13,696 nucleotides of DNA, taken from Candidatus Dojkabacteria bacterium (GTDB taxonomy: Bacteria; Patescibacteriota; Dojkabacteria; J137). Below, piece by piece: positions 6,007 to 12,083 of the stretch (the first letter of the stretch is position 1; every line of letters begins with the position of its first letter). A program made the position numbers and the translations under genes. The notes beneath the pieces were generated by a model that was not told where the DNA came from, ran no database searches, and saw only the letters and a program-made list of their open reading frames with translations. The DNA lies in the NCBI GenBank assembly GCA_020429495.1, contig JAGQLJ010000043.1:1-13696 (forward strand). The letters are read 5' to 3'.

Positions 6007-7693
6007 CAAACGTAAATGCATACGCAGCAACCCCTTCACTAAACGTAATCTCCAAAACTGAATCCTTTAAAAATTCATCAGAATGAACAAGTTTATAAAG
6101 TTTTTTCTCGTTTATTGTTATTTCTCCATTTTCATTTGCATCTGCTCCTAAATGTTGAAGCTGTCCGTCAACTTTTACAGAAATTTTACTTTCCTGTTCA
6201 GCACCAAGTACTAAATAAACATCTTTTGCATTAAACTTCATTGTAATTGTTGAGTTTGCCCTAGCAATTGCTCGCTCTCCTTCAATTTTCCAATCTCCAC
6301 CAAAGCTCCACATATTACTGCTTAAATTAGTATCAGCAGTGTAAGTTTTTTGAGTATCATAAGCTATTTGAGAGTAATTAGAATTTCTCTCTATTCTGTT
6401 ATATCCAATATACGTTTCCTGAGTTTGATTAGATGTAATTGGAACATTAACATCTTTATTTTCAACATCAGACATATTGTCTAAACCAAGAAGATATCTA
6501 ATTACCATTTCAGATTCGTCGTATTTTCCTTCACCAAAATGTGTGTGAACAACATTTCCTTCTTTATCTATAAAGTAATGCGCTGGCCAATAGTGATTGT
6601 CATAAGCTTTCCATGTTGCAAAATCATTATCCATAGCTACTGGATAAGTTATGTGGTAATCACCAACAGCTTTTTTAACATTTTCAAAATCTTTTTCAAA
6701 AGAGAATTCTGGAGCATGCACACCAATTACAACAAATCCATCATCTTTATATTTCTCGTACCAACCTTCAACAAATGGAATTGTTCTTATGCAGTTAATA
6801 CAACTATATGTCCAAAAATCTATTAAAACTACTTTTCCTTTAAGACCTTCTATTGTTTCACCATTAGAATTAAGCCATTTCTCTATTCCTTGAATCTCTG
6901 GAGCTTTGTATGGATTTTTTACGCTAAGCTCAACTTGTTCTCCTGAATTGTTTGTTGTTGTTTTATTATCTTCCATATTTTCTAGTAAATTAAATTCTAT
7001 ATTAGTTACATTGAACAGCCCACTTGATAACAAGTAGTTCTCAAATTTTGCAATAAATCCGCTCATAATTCCAATTCCTAGGATTATAAAAATAGTTCCT
7101 AAGATTTTTTTAAATAATCCATGAGGATTAACTGCCCATTTAAGCTTACTTGTTAGCTTTTGCCCAAAAAAAGCAATTAGCATTAAAGTTAGTGCTAAAC
7201 CAATTGTATAAGAAATTAAATAAAGTAAACCTGTAGAAAAATCTTCAGGTAGTATTGTGACTATAATTAAAGCATAAGTTGGACTGCAGCTAGAAAATAC
7301 TGGCCCTAGTGCCATTCCAACCAAAACCTCACCAATAAGACCTTCTTTCTCACTTCCTTCTTGCATTAACTGATTTGATTTAGCAGATAAGCCTAATCTA
7401 TAAGAAAATCTATCCCAAAGTTCAGGAAAAATTGTGACTATTCCAAACACTACAAGAATAAATCCAGAAACTATTTGCCAAAATGATTGCGGCACATCTG
7501 CAAACAGAGAAAGCACTTTTAGCAAGAAAGTAAAAATAAATATTGAAACTGATAAAGAAAATATTATTACAAAAGGCTTACGCCATGACCTAGTACCTAG
7601 CGATCCTCCAAGAACAACAGGTAGTAGTGTAAACACACATGGTGCAAAAACGGTCAAAACTCCTGCAAAGAACGATAAGAACAATAAACTCAT
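5999..7693 (-). CDS. dipZ: DipZ: CcdA-type membrane domain fused to thioredoxin and C-terminal domain
   Basis: The 564-residue product carries the DipZ architecture. Residues 1-225 are a CcdA/DsbD-like membrane domain with six or so spans; its two redox Cys are C19 (in FAPCVFTLLP) and C136 (in SSCSPTYAL). A short linker leads to a TlpA-like thioredoxin domain (about 255-405) with WTYSCINC (active site C298/C301) and the cis-Pro loop YWPAHYFID (P370). Residues about 425-564 form the beta-rich C-terminal domain known from mycobacterial DipZ (MWSFGGDWKIEGERA). It passes electrons from cytoplasmic thioredoxin across the membrane to its own outward-facing thioredoxin, probably for disulfide reduction or isomerisation in exported proteins; the partner is unknown. 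It follows the Met/Asp-rich gene by 22 bases and shares its promoter. The length and all key residues are intact. Confidence 0.95.
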   Translation of the reverse strand: MSLLFLSFFAGVLTVFAPCVFTLLPVVLGGSLGTRSWRKPFVIIFSLSVSIFIFTFLLKVLSLFADVPQSFWQIVSGFILVVFGIVTIFPELWDRFSYRLGLSAKSNQLMQEGSEKEGLIGEVLVGMALGPVFSSCSPTYALIIVTILPEDFSTGLLYLISYTIGLALTLMLIAFFGQKLTSKLKWAVNPHGLFKKILGTIFIILGIGIMSGFIAKFENYLLSSGLFNVTNIEFNLLENMEDNKTTTNNSGEQVELSVKNPYKAPEIQGIEKWLNSNGETIEGLKGKVVLIDFWTYSCINCIRTIPFVEGWYEKYKDDGFVVIGVHAPEFSFEKDFENVKKAVGDYHITYPVAMDNDFATWKAYDNHYWPAHYFIDKEGNVVHTHFGEGKYDESEMVIRYLLGLDNMSDVENKDVNVPITSNQTQETYIGYNRIERNSNYSQIAYDTQKTYTADTNLSSNMWSFGGDWKIEGERAIARANSTITMKFNAKDVYLVLGAEQESKISVKVDGQLQHLGADANENGEITINEKKLYKLVHSDEFLKDSVLEITFSEGVAAYAFTFGS

Positions 7694-7715
7694 AGCGTAA
7701 ACTTAAAAAATAGAA

Positions 7716-7979
7716 TTATTTATCTTCCATCATTACTGAGTCATCCATCATTGCATCATCTTTTGTATCATCCATCATTTTATCTTCTTCCATTTTGTCA
7801 TCTTCCATAGATGTGTCTTCATCCATCATAGTGTCAGTTGTATCTTCCATCATTGTTTCTTCTGTTGTTGAATCATTAGAACTAGCAGATTTATTTTGAA
7901 AGAAAACAAATGCAAGAATAAGCGCTACTGCAACTACAACAACTATTACTATTGTTGACATATTTGATTCTTTTTCCAT
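7716..7979 (-). CDS. Membrane-anchored Met/Asp/Glu-rich protein
   Basis: This 87-residue protein has one hydrophobic segment (about 9-27, IVIVVVVAVALILAFVFF) and then a hydrophilic tail with no folded-domain signs. After residue 30 I count 12 Met and 23 Asp/Glu in 57 residues, with Met in pairs (43-44, 51-52, 68-69, 77-78, 83-84) next to acids. There is no Cys, no His and no lipobox, so it is likely a signal-anchored protein with the tail outside. Met-rich acidic tails can bind copper or silver, and Met can serve as an oxidant sink; either would suit co-transcription with dipZ, but this is inference. The start may be the ATG at 7979 or the one at 7961 (MSTIVIV). I know no named family for it. 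Short repeats in its DNA suggest growth by duplication. Confidence 0.8.
   Translation of the reverse strand: MEKESNMSTIVIVVVVAVALILAFVFFQNKSASSNDSTTEETMMEDTTDTMMDEDTSMEDDKMEEDKMMDDTKDDAMMDDSVMMEDK
7723..7853. repeat. Degenerate short repeats encoding MMDD/MMED units
   Basis: Plus-strand tcatccatcat occurs exactly at 7741-7751, 7768-7778 and 7819-7829, and the variant tcttccatcat at 7723-7733 and 7843-7853. Read on the minus strand they give repeated MMDD, MMDE and MMED units in the tail of the anchored protein. Repeats of this kind can expand or shrink by slippage or recombination, so tail length may differ between strains. Confidence 0.7.
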
Positions 7980-7996
7980 AACTTAAAATTAAAAAT

Positions 7997-8015
7997 TAGT
8001 ATTAAGTTAATACTA
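7997..8015. promoter_or_regulatory. Perfect 19-base palindrome over the -10 box (operator candidate)
   Basis: The sequence tagtattaagttaatacta has two 9-base arms around one central base with no mismatch. It covers the whole -10 box (8010-8015) of the Met/Asp-rich-dipZ promoter and reaches past the expected start point, where a bound repressor would block RNA polymerase. The XRE-type protein encoded just upstream is the obvious candidate to bind here, but that link is inferred from position. Confidence 0.6.
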
Positions 8016-8038
8016 TGCAAGAAAAAGTTAAATGTCAA
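8010..8038 (-). promoter_or_regulatory. Sigma-70 promoter of the Met/Asp-rich protein-dipZ operon
   Basis: On the minus strand a perfect TTGACA (8033-8038) and TAGTAT (8010-8015) are 17 bases apart, the strongest -35 box in the window. The start point should lie near 8003, giving a leader of about 25 bases before the ATG at 7979. It lies in the 66-base gap after the small membrane protein gene, so the dipZ operon can be expressed separately from the XRE gene. Confidence 0.75.
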
Positions 8039-8045
8039 GTTTACT

Positions 8046-8414
8046 TTACTTTCTACTTCGAAAATACCAGAGTGAAATAATTTTTGAAAGTACAATTGCA
8101 GCAATAGTTAAAGGAATAAAACTACTGCTATTATTTCCAAACAGTTCATTTATTAGCGCAATTAGAAGCAATACAATTGCAATGTTTGTAGAGATTCTGC
8201 TAGAAATCATTAAGTGATAAGATTCTCTTTCGTCTAACGCTTTCTCGTATTGAAAGAAAACTAAATATACACACACAACGATAAAAAAGATTGCTTCAAA
8301 AATCATTTGTGTTTTTGATGGCATAAAAAAATGTAGTGGATTTAAGATCACAAATAGAGAAATTAATATCGCTACAACTGAAATCATATCAAATATGCCT
8401 TTCTTATTCTTCAT
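8046..8414 (-). CDS. Small polytopic membrane protein, DUF2178-like
   Basis: The 122-residue product has four hydrophobic segments: about 9-31, 37-54, 74-91 and 98-115. Between the second and third lies ALDERESYHLMISSRIS (about 60-76), and this 'DERE..H......R' element on a cytoplasmic loop is typical of the small membrane proteins annotated as DUF2178 and relatives, which often sit beside an XRE-type regulator. Its function is not known; a role as membrane partner or signal input for the regulator is a guess from context. Its ATG lies 11 bases inside the XRE gene, so it is translationally coupled, and there is no Shine-Dalgarno sequence. The gene ends 7 bases before the dipZ operon -35 box. 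Confidence 0.8.
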   Translation of the reverse strand: MKNKKGIFDMISVVAILISLFVILNPLHFFMPSKTQMIFEAIFFIVVCVYLVFFQYEKALDERESYHLMISSRISTNIAIVLLLIALINELFGNNSSSFIPLTIAAIVLSKIISLWYFRSRK

Positions 8415-8625
8415 ACGAAAATATTTGTTCTACAGGTAAGTTAAACACTTTTGCAATTTTTAGGGCTAGCAAAAGTGATGGGATATATTGTCCTTTTTCA
8501 ATTGAAATAATTGTTTGTCTTGTAACATTAAGTTTTGTTGCAAGCTCTTCTTGAGTCATTTTATGTGATTTTCTTAACTGAAAAAGTATGTTCTCTACTT
8601 TTGACCTTTTATTCTTATCATTCAT
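8404..8625 (-). CDS. XRE-family helix-turn-helix regulator (73 aa)
   Basis: The 73-residue protein consists of one XRE/Cro-C1 DNA-binding domain (about residues 10-68). The helix-turn-helix is clear: MTQEELATKLNVTRQTIISIEKGQYIPSLLLALKIAKVF, with recognition helix around TRQTIISIE and the usual closing LPVEQIF. It belongs to the very short XRE regulators that precede small membrane proteins. It probably acts as a homodimeric repressor of its own operon and perhaps of the neighbouring dipZ operon, since symmetrical sequences overlap both -10 boxes. There is no ligand-binding domain, so any signal must come through the coupled membrane protein or another partner. Its ATG sits 5 bases from a TAATAT box, which suggests leaderless translation. 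Confidence 0.93.
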   Translation of the reverse strand: MNDKNKRSKVENILFQLRKSHKMTQEELATKLNVTRQTIISIEKGQYIPSLLLALKIAKVFNLPVEQIFSYEE

Positions 8626-8660
8626 AGTTTATATTACTATGGATAACATGACTATGTAAA
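8623..8660 (-). promoter_or_regulatory. Promoter of the XRE gene with overlapping inverted repeat
   Basis: On the minus strand TTTACA (8655-8660) and TAATAT (8631-8636) are 18 bases apart, and the ATG follows the -10 box after 5 bases, so the start point should coincide with the start codon. An inverted repeat, CATAGT with ACTATG and 7 bases between (8623-8641), overlaps both the -10 box and the ATG, and another actatg lies at 8651-8656, 15 bases from the second arm. This fits autorepression by the XRE protein. Confidence 0.55.
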
Positions 8661-8755
8661 GGAAGCTGTACATACCTTCATAAATATTTTACAAGTATAT
8701 ATTGAAAACCATTTACTTTTATAAAAAATTCCTTTTACTTGATAAATAATTCAGG

Positions 8756-8761
8756 TACAAT
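8756..8761 (+). promoter_or_regulatory. -10-like TACAAT before the beta-helix gene
   Basis: TACAAT ends nine bases before the ATG at 8771. A weak TTTACT lies 16 bases upstream at 8734-8739. If used, the transcript would have a leader of only two or three bases. The rest of the 145-base gap shared with the XRE gene shows nothing else that I can support, apart from the XRE promoter. Confidence 0.35.
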
Positions 8762-8770
8762 TTCTTTATA

Positions 8771-10633
8771 ATGAAATTAAATAATAACAATATATACGTT
8801 TTTCTAGGCCTTATTGGACTAATTGTCATCTTATTTACTTTTTATAATAGAAGCATAAACCCATCTGTGGAGGGTGCAGATATTAATGTTGCTACAAGTT
8901 TAAGATGTCGAGGAGATTTTGATAATAGTGGAACGGTAAACATTATCGACTTTGCATATTTTGCTGCAAATTTTAATAAGACAATTGCTTGTGATTTAGA
9001 TATTGCCGATAGTAATTGTAAATTAGACCTTTCTGATTTTGCGGTCTTTGTAAGAGACTTATATGGGAAAACACCTCAATGTAGTGATAGTACAGGTGGA
9101 TCATCTGGATCTGGTGGTGGTTCTGGAGGAAACACAGGAGGGGGAGGTAACACAGGTGGAGGTGATACAGGTGGAAATAGCGAAACATCAACATTTACTC
9201 CTATTGCTGGGGCAATATATGTAGATAACCAGCTATCTTCAAATTGTGTAGGTAACTATTCAGGAGAACTACGAGATTGTAGTGGTACTGATGGTGATGC
9301 ATATGCAACTATACAACAAGGTGCAAGCTCACTATCTTCAGGTGATGAATTATACATTAGAGAGGGTACATACCTAGAAGAAATGACTACATTAGGTGCT
9401 TTTAGCAGCATGGTAACAATTAGTGCTTATCCAGGGGAAGATGTTATATGGCAAAGAGATATTGACTACTTTATTGTTTATCTACAGCAAAGTGCTAATA
9501 ACATTACATTTAAAGATATAAATTTCAAGGGCATCAGGTACTTTAACATGAACCGTTTAAGCTGGGTTCAACATCAAGGAAATGTTTGGAGAACAGTGGA
9601 CCCAACAGGCTTAATTCAAGAAATTAAATCTGGTTGTGATGCCCAAACGATTGTCTGCAATAAAACCGTTAGATCATATACTGGGCAAACAAAAACTAGT
9701 ATACAAGATTTAATTGACACTGGTACTGATGGTGATTATTATCAAGACGATACAGCAGGCTACATAACCTATTTTTATTCAAGCCTAGGTAACCCTGAAA
9801 ATAGAGATGATATTTGGAGAACTGGTAATGGAGTAACTATTGGAAATAATAGCTCTAGTACAGGGTACATTGTAGTTGATCATTGTACATTTGATGGTGC
9901 AGGACATGCGCAGCTAAAAGGACAATATAAATGGTGGGTTAAAAACTCAACTTTTAAAAATACTGGAACTGATTGGAACGATCACCATATCTACTCATGG
10001 GGAGTTCACTCAGCAGGTAATGAAGCAATATATGAAAATAATATATTCGAAGCTGATATTGGTTTAGGTGCAACTTTACATATATATGGTGGTGTACCTG
10101 AATACCATATATTTAGAAATAATATTATTATAGGTGGAGCTGCATGGGGGGTGTTACTAGATGGTGCAAATAATGTTGTAGCAAATAATACTATGTATCT
10201 TGCTGGTGGAGATCCTTCAAGCAAAGGAATTACTATGCAAAACCCATTTTCAGCAAATAATACTATAAAGAATAATATATTTGTTTCACCTGGATATGCT
10301 GCTTTTATATTTGAAGGTGCACCTGCAAATAATATAATTCAAAATAACCTGACATATAATGGTTCATTTTCATCAGGTACTTGTGATAGTTGCACAATAA
10401 CGGGCAACTTGCAAAATACCAATCCACAATTCATACAATATCCTCCAACAACATGGACAGATATGCGTCTACAATCAGGATCACCAGCTATTGGTGCAGG
10501 CCAAAACCTAGGTACATCATATCAAAATGGTATTAGCCCAGATAAGACAACGTTACCTTTGGAAACAGTAAGCCAAAACTCATACAATACCTGGGAAATT
10601 GGCGCATTTATTTTTACAGGAATTGGATTGTAG
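8771..10633 (+). CDS. Anchored surface protein: dockerin-like domain, Gly-rich linker, right-handed beta-helix
   Basis: The 620-residue protein begins with a membrane anchor or uncleaved signal (about 8-26). Residues 46-100 form a dockerin-like pair of calcium loops: DFDNSGTVNIID (49-60) has acidic or polar ligands at 1, 3, 5, 7, 9 and 12, and the second, DIADSNCKLDLSD (77-89), is one residue longer. C46, C74, C83 and C104 could form disulfides. A Gly/Ser/Thr linker (about 108-140) leads to a parallel beta-helix domain (150 to about 590) with repeated NNxI and NN-type turns and a closing SPAIGAGQN...WEIGAFIF segment, typical of pectate-lyase-like surface proteins. It may bind or cleave a polysaccharide of a host or neighbouring cell; no catalytic residues can be assigned. 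No cohesin is encoded nearby. It is a single gene, convergent with the YHYH gene. Confidence 0.85.
   Translation: MKLNNNNIYVFLGLIGLIVILFTFYNRSINPSVEGADINVATSLRCRGDFDNSGTVNIIDFAYFAANFNKTIACDLDIADSNCKLDLSDFAVFVRDLYGKTPQCSDSTGGSSGSGGGSGGNTGGGGNTGGGDTGGNSETSTFTPIAGAIYVDNQLSSNCVGNYSGELRDCSGTDGDAYATIQQGASSLSSGDELYIREGTYLEEMTTLGAFSSMVTISAYPGEDVIWQRDIDYFIVYLQQSANNITFKDINFKGIRYFNMNRLSWVQHQGNVWRTVDPTGLIQEIKSGCDAQTIVCNKTVRSYTGQTKTSIQDLIDTGTDGDYYQDDTAGYITYFYSSLGNPENRDDIWRTGNGVTIGNNSSSTGYIVVDHCTFDGAGHAQLKGQYKWWVKNSTFKNTGTDWNDHHIYSWGVHSAGNEAIYENNIFEADIGLGATLHIYGGVPEYHIFRNNIIIGGAAWGVLLDGANNVVANNTMYLAGGDPSSKGITMQNPFSANNTIKNNIFVSPGYAAFIFEGAPANNIIQNNLTYNGSFSSGTCDSCTITGNLQNTNPQFIQYPPTTWTDMRLQSGSPAIGAGQNLGTSYQNGISPDKTTLPLETVSQNSYNTWEIGAFIFTGIGL
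9092..9178 (+). repeat. Low-complexity Gly/Thr linker repeats inside the surface protein
   Basis: This stretch encodes a glycine-rich linker and is built from near-repeats of aacacaggtggaggt-type units (three successive variants from about 9130 on). It joins the dockerin-like domain to the beta-helix as a flexible spacer. Its local G richness contrasts with the rest of the gene, and its length may vary between strains. Confidence 0.6.
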
Positions 10634-10659
10634 TAAATTTAGGAGAATAGTGTAATTCT

Positions 10660-10677
10660 AATAATATCTTTATTATT
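10660..10677. terminator. Weak AT hairpin between convergent genes
   Basis: AATAATA (10660-10666) pairs with TATTATT (10671-10677) around a TCTT loop, in the 39-base gap between the beta-helix and YHYH genes, overlapping the YHYH stop. The stem has no G-C pair and no long T-run, so it is at best a weak bidirectional terminator. No better candidate is present. Confidence 0.25.
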
Positions 10678-11704
10678 GTGGGAATTGTCCTCCGCCAACA
10701 TTACCTTGTGGTAAACCAACTCCATGAGTTTCAAATGAACTATCTGGTGTTCCAAATACGCATCTAGGTACGTATGGAAAATCATTTGTTAAGAAATATG
10801 CATATGTTCCATCTGGATATTCTGGAGTAACTGTAAATATTCCCCCACACTGGTCTAAATCTCCACTTCCTGCTACAAATTCAAAGTCATTAGTATAGGT
10901 TCCATCATAACTTCCACTTGGTTCTCCTGCAGCTCTCTGTCCTGATTTTAATTGATAACTAGACTTAAATTCTTTTACTACGCTTGTTGAATCTTTTGTA
11001 TCTGAATAACCATAAAGTGCATAGATTGGAAATCCATCTGCCGCAAATCCAATCAGGTTAGAATGTATTGCTGAATCACCATCAAACAAAGCTGTTGGAA
11101 TTCCGTGATAGTGATATGCACCACTTGGTTGAACATGTGCATTGTTTTCATCTATACCAAGGCCAAACCCAGATAAATTATTGAATGCTTCAATTGCCCA
11201 TCCAGTTGCGCTATCTTTTTCTGCAGTACCAGGATCAAATGGTACACCGCCAATTGTTATTCCGAATATTTTTGTTTCTGTTAAATTAGTATTTTTTGTA
11301 GGGTTAACTTTTACTTTAAATACATAATTTTGTTCTGAAATTGTATTTGGATTGTACTGATTAGGAAAAGTTCCAGTCTCATGGTCTGGAATTCCATTAC
11401 TTGTAAAAGTTATATAATCATCAGAGAAACTAATTGATACATTATCATTTTCCTCATCTTCATGCTCCAATAGTTCTTTTACTGTTGCAAAATCATGAGT
11501 GTGATCTTCTTCTTCCATGACATCTTCAGAATTGGTTTCCTCTTGATTCGTATCTGTTGTATTTTCTGTATTCGTTTGCTGAGTATTATTGTTGGTGTTG
11601 CTCTTTGGCTCATTTTTTAAAAGCATAAATCCAATTGCTAGTAGCAAAATTACTACTAAAAATACCAATGCATAAATTAACCTAGTTTGATTTTGAGAAT
11701 TCAT
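10673..11704 (-). CDS. Membrane-anchored YHYH-domain protein
   Basis: From the ATG at 11702-11704 the product has 343 residues. A hydrophobic anchor (about 9-28, LIYALVFLVVILLLAIGFML) is followed by an Asn/Thr/Glu-rich spacer with EEEDHTHDF, then a large extracytoplasmic YHYH domain with GAYHYHGIP (YHYH at 197-200), IGFAADGFPIYALYGY and, near the end, YAYFLTNDFPYVPRCVFG. Two late Cys (286 and 315) may pair. YHYH proteins are secreted or anchored and of uncertain function; the conserved His/Tyr motif suggests metal binding or catalysis. A longer frame reaches an upstream start at 11779, but it would place 25 non-conserved residues before the anchor and run through the palindrome region, so I reject it. 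There is no lipobox Cys. It is convergent with the beta-helix gene. Confidence 0.88.
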   Translation of the reverse strand: MNSQNQTRLIYALVFLVVILLLAIGFMLLKNEPKSNTNNNTQQTNTENTTDTNQEETNSEDVMEEEDHTHDFATVKELLEHEDEENDNVSISFSDDYITFTSNGIPDHETGTFPNQYNPNTISEQNYVFKVKVNPTKNTNLTETKIFGITIGGVPFDPGTAEKDSATGWAIEAFNNLSGFGLGIDENNAHVQPSGAYHYHGIPTALFDGDSAIHSNLIGFAADGFPIYALYGYSDTKDSTSVVKEFKSSYQLKSGQRAAGEPSGSYDGTYTNDFEFVAGSGDLDQCGGIFTVTPEYPDGTYAYFLTNDFPYVPRCVFGTPDSSFETHGVGLPQGNVGGGQFPQ

Positions 11705-11707
11705 ATA

Positions 11708-11728
11708 AAGATAAGTTTTAATTATCTT
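11708..11728. promoter_or_regulatory. Inverted repeat directly upstream of the YHYH gene
   Basis: AAGATAA (11708-11714) and TTATCTT (11722-11728) are perfect 7-base arms with a 7-base spacer, three bases before the YHYH ATG. It could be an operator or an mRNA hairpin that hides the start codon. No clear -10/-35 pair for the YHYH gene is visible beside it, so its role is open. Confidence 0.45.
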
Positions 11729-11769
11729 ATGATAGGAAAATATTGGTTGGATTGGAAGGTTATAAAATT

Positions 11770-11783
11770 TGTATTGCAATACA
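11770..11783. promoter_or_regulatory. Perfect 14-base palindrome in a divergent intergenic region
   Basis: TGTATTGCAATACA is perfectly symmetrical and lies between the divergent YHYH gene and the small plus-strand gene at 11820. A dimeric regulator bound here could control both. It is not followed by a T-run and so is not a terminator. It differs in sequence from the repeats near the XRE gene. Confidence 0.45.
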
Positions 11784-11804
11784 TAGAATATGAATATTTT
11801 TACC

Positions 11805-11812
11805 TATAAAAT
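11805..11812 (+). promoter_or_regulatory. -10-like TATAAAAT before the small gene at 11820
   Basis: TATAAA (11805-11810) overlaps TAAAAT (11807-11812), which end nine and seven bases before the ATG. Either would give a leaderless or nearly leaderless message. No convincing -35 box is present, and the region is very AT-rich, so chance matches are likely. Confidence 0.35.
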
Positions 11813-11819
11813 ATTTATT

Positions 11820-12083
11820 ATGACAGAAAAAGAATTTGAAAAAAGTCTATTAGATTTAATAAATCAACTTTTATCTAAAAAGATTACTCCAGAAGAGTTC
11901 CATATTCATGGCAGAGCTTTATCTGATGAGATGGATAAAACTAAGCTCTGGCTGGATTTTAAAGATGAGGACTTAGGTTGGGCAAAATATTGCATAGAGG
12001 AAATGAGCTATTATGGTCCTGACCACGTAATTAACAAAATGTTTGATTTTGAAAAGTTCTATAATTCAAGAAAGTCTAAATGA
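11820..12083 (+). CDS. Small helical hypothetical protein (87 aa)
   Basis: From the ATG at 11820 the product has 87 residues and is not recognised. It looks all-helical and amphipathic: EKEFEKSLLDLINQLLSKKIT, then EEFHIHGRALSDEMDK, and an aromatic second half (LGWAKYCIEEMSYYGPDHVINKMFDFEKFY). It is charged, without membrane segment or signal peptide. The size and helical pattern resemble colicin-immunity-type or other small partner proteins, but no toxin gene lies beside it, so I do not claim this. An in-frame ATG at 11790 would add MNIFTYKIFI and overlap the -10-like box; I prefer 11820. Its TGA stop directly abuts the stop of the convergent YCII gene. Confidence 0.7.
   Translation: MTEKEFEKSLLDLINQLLSKKITPEEFHIHGRALSDEMDKTKLWLDFKDEDLGWAKYCIEEMSYYGPDHVINKMFDFEKFYNSRKSK

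Noticed and set aside
7723..7853. CRISPR array or satellite
   Set aside because: The repeats are only 11 bases, irregularly spaced, degenerate and fully within a coding frame that explains them.
8771..8870. Lipoprotein signal in the surface or YHYH proteins
   Set aside because: Neither hydrophobic N-terminal segment is followed by a lipobox Cys; both look like uncleaved anchors or ordinary signals.
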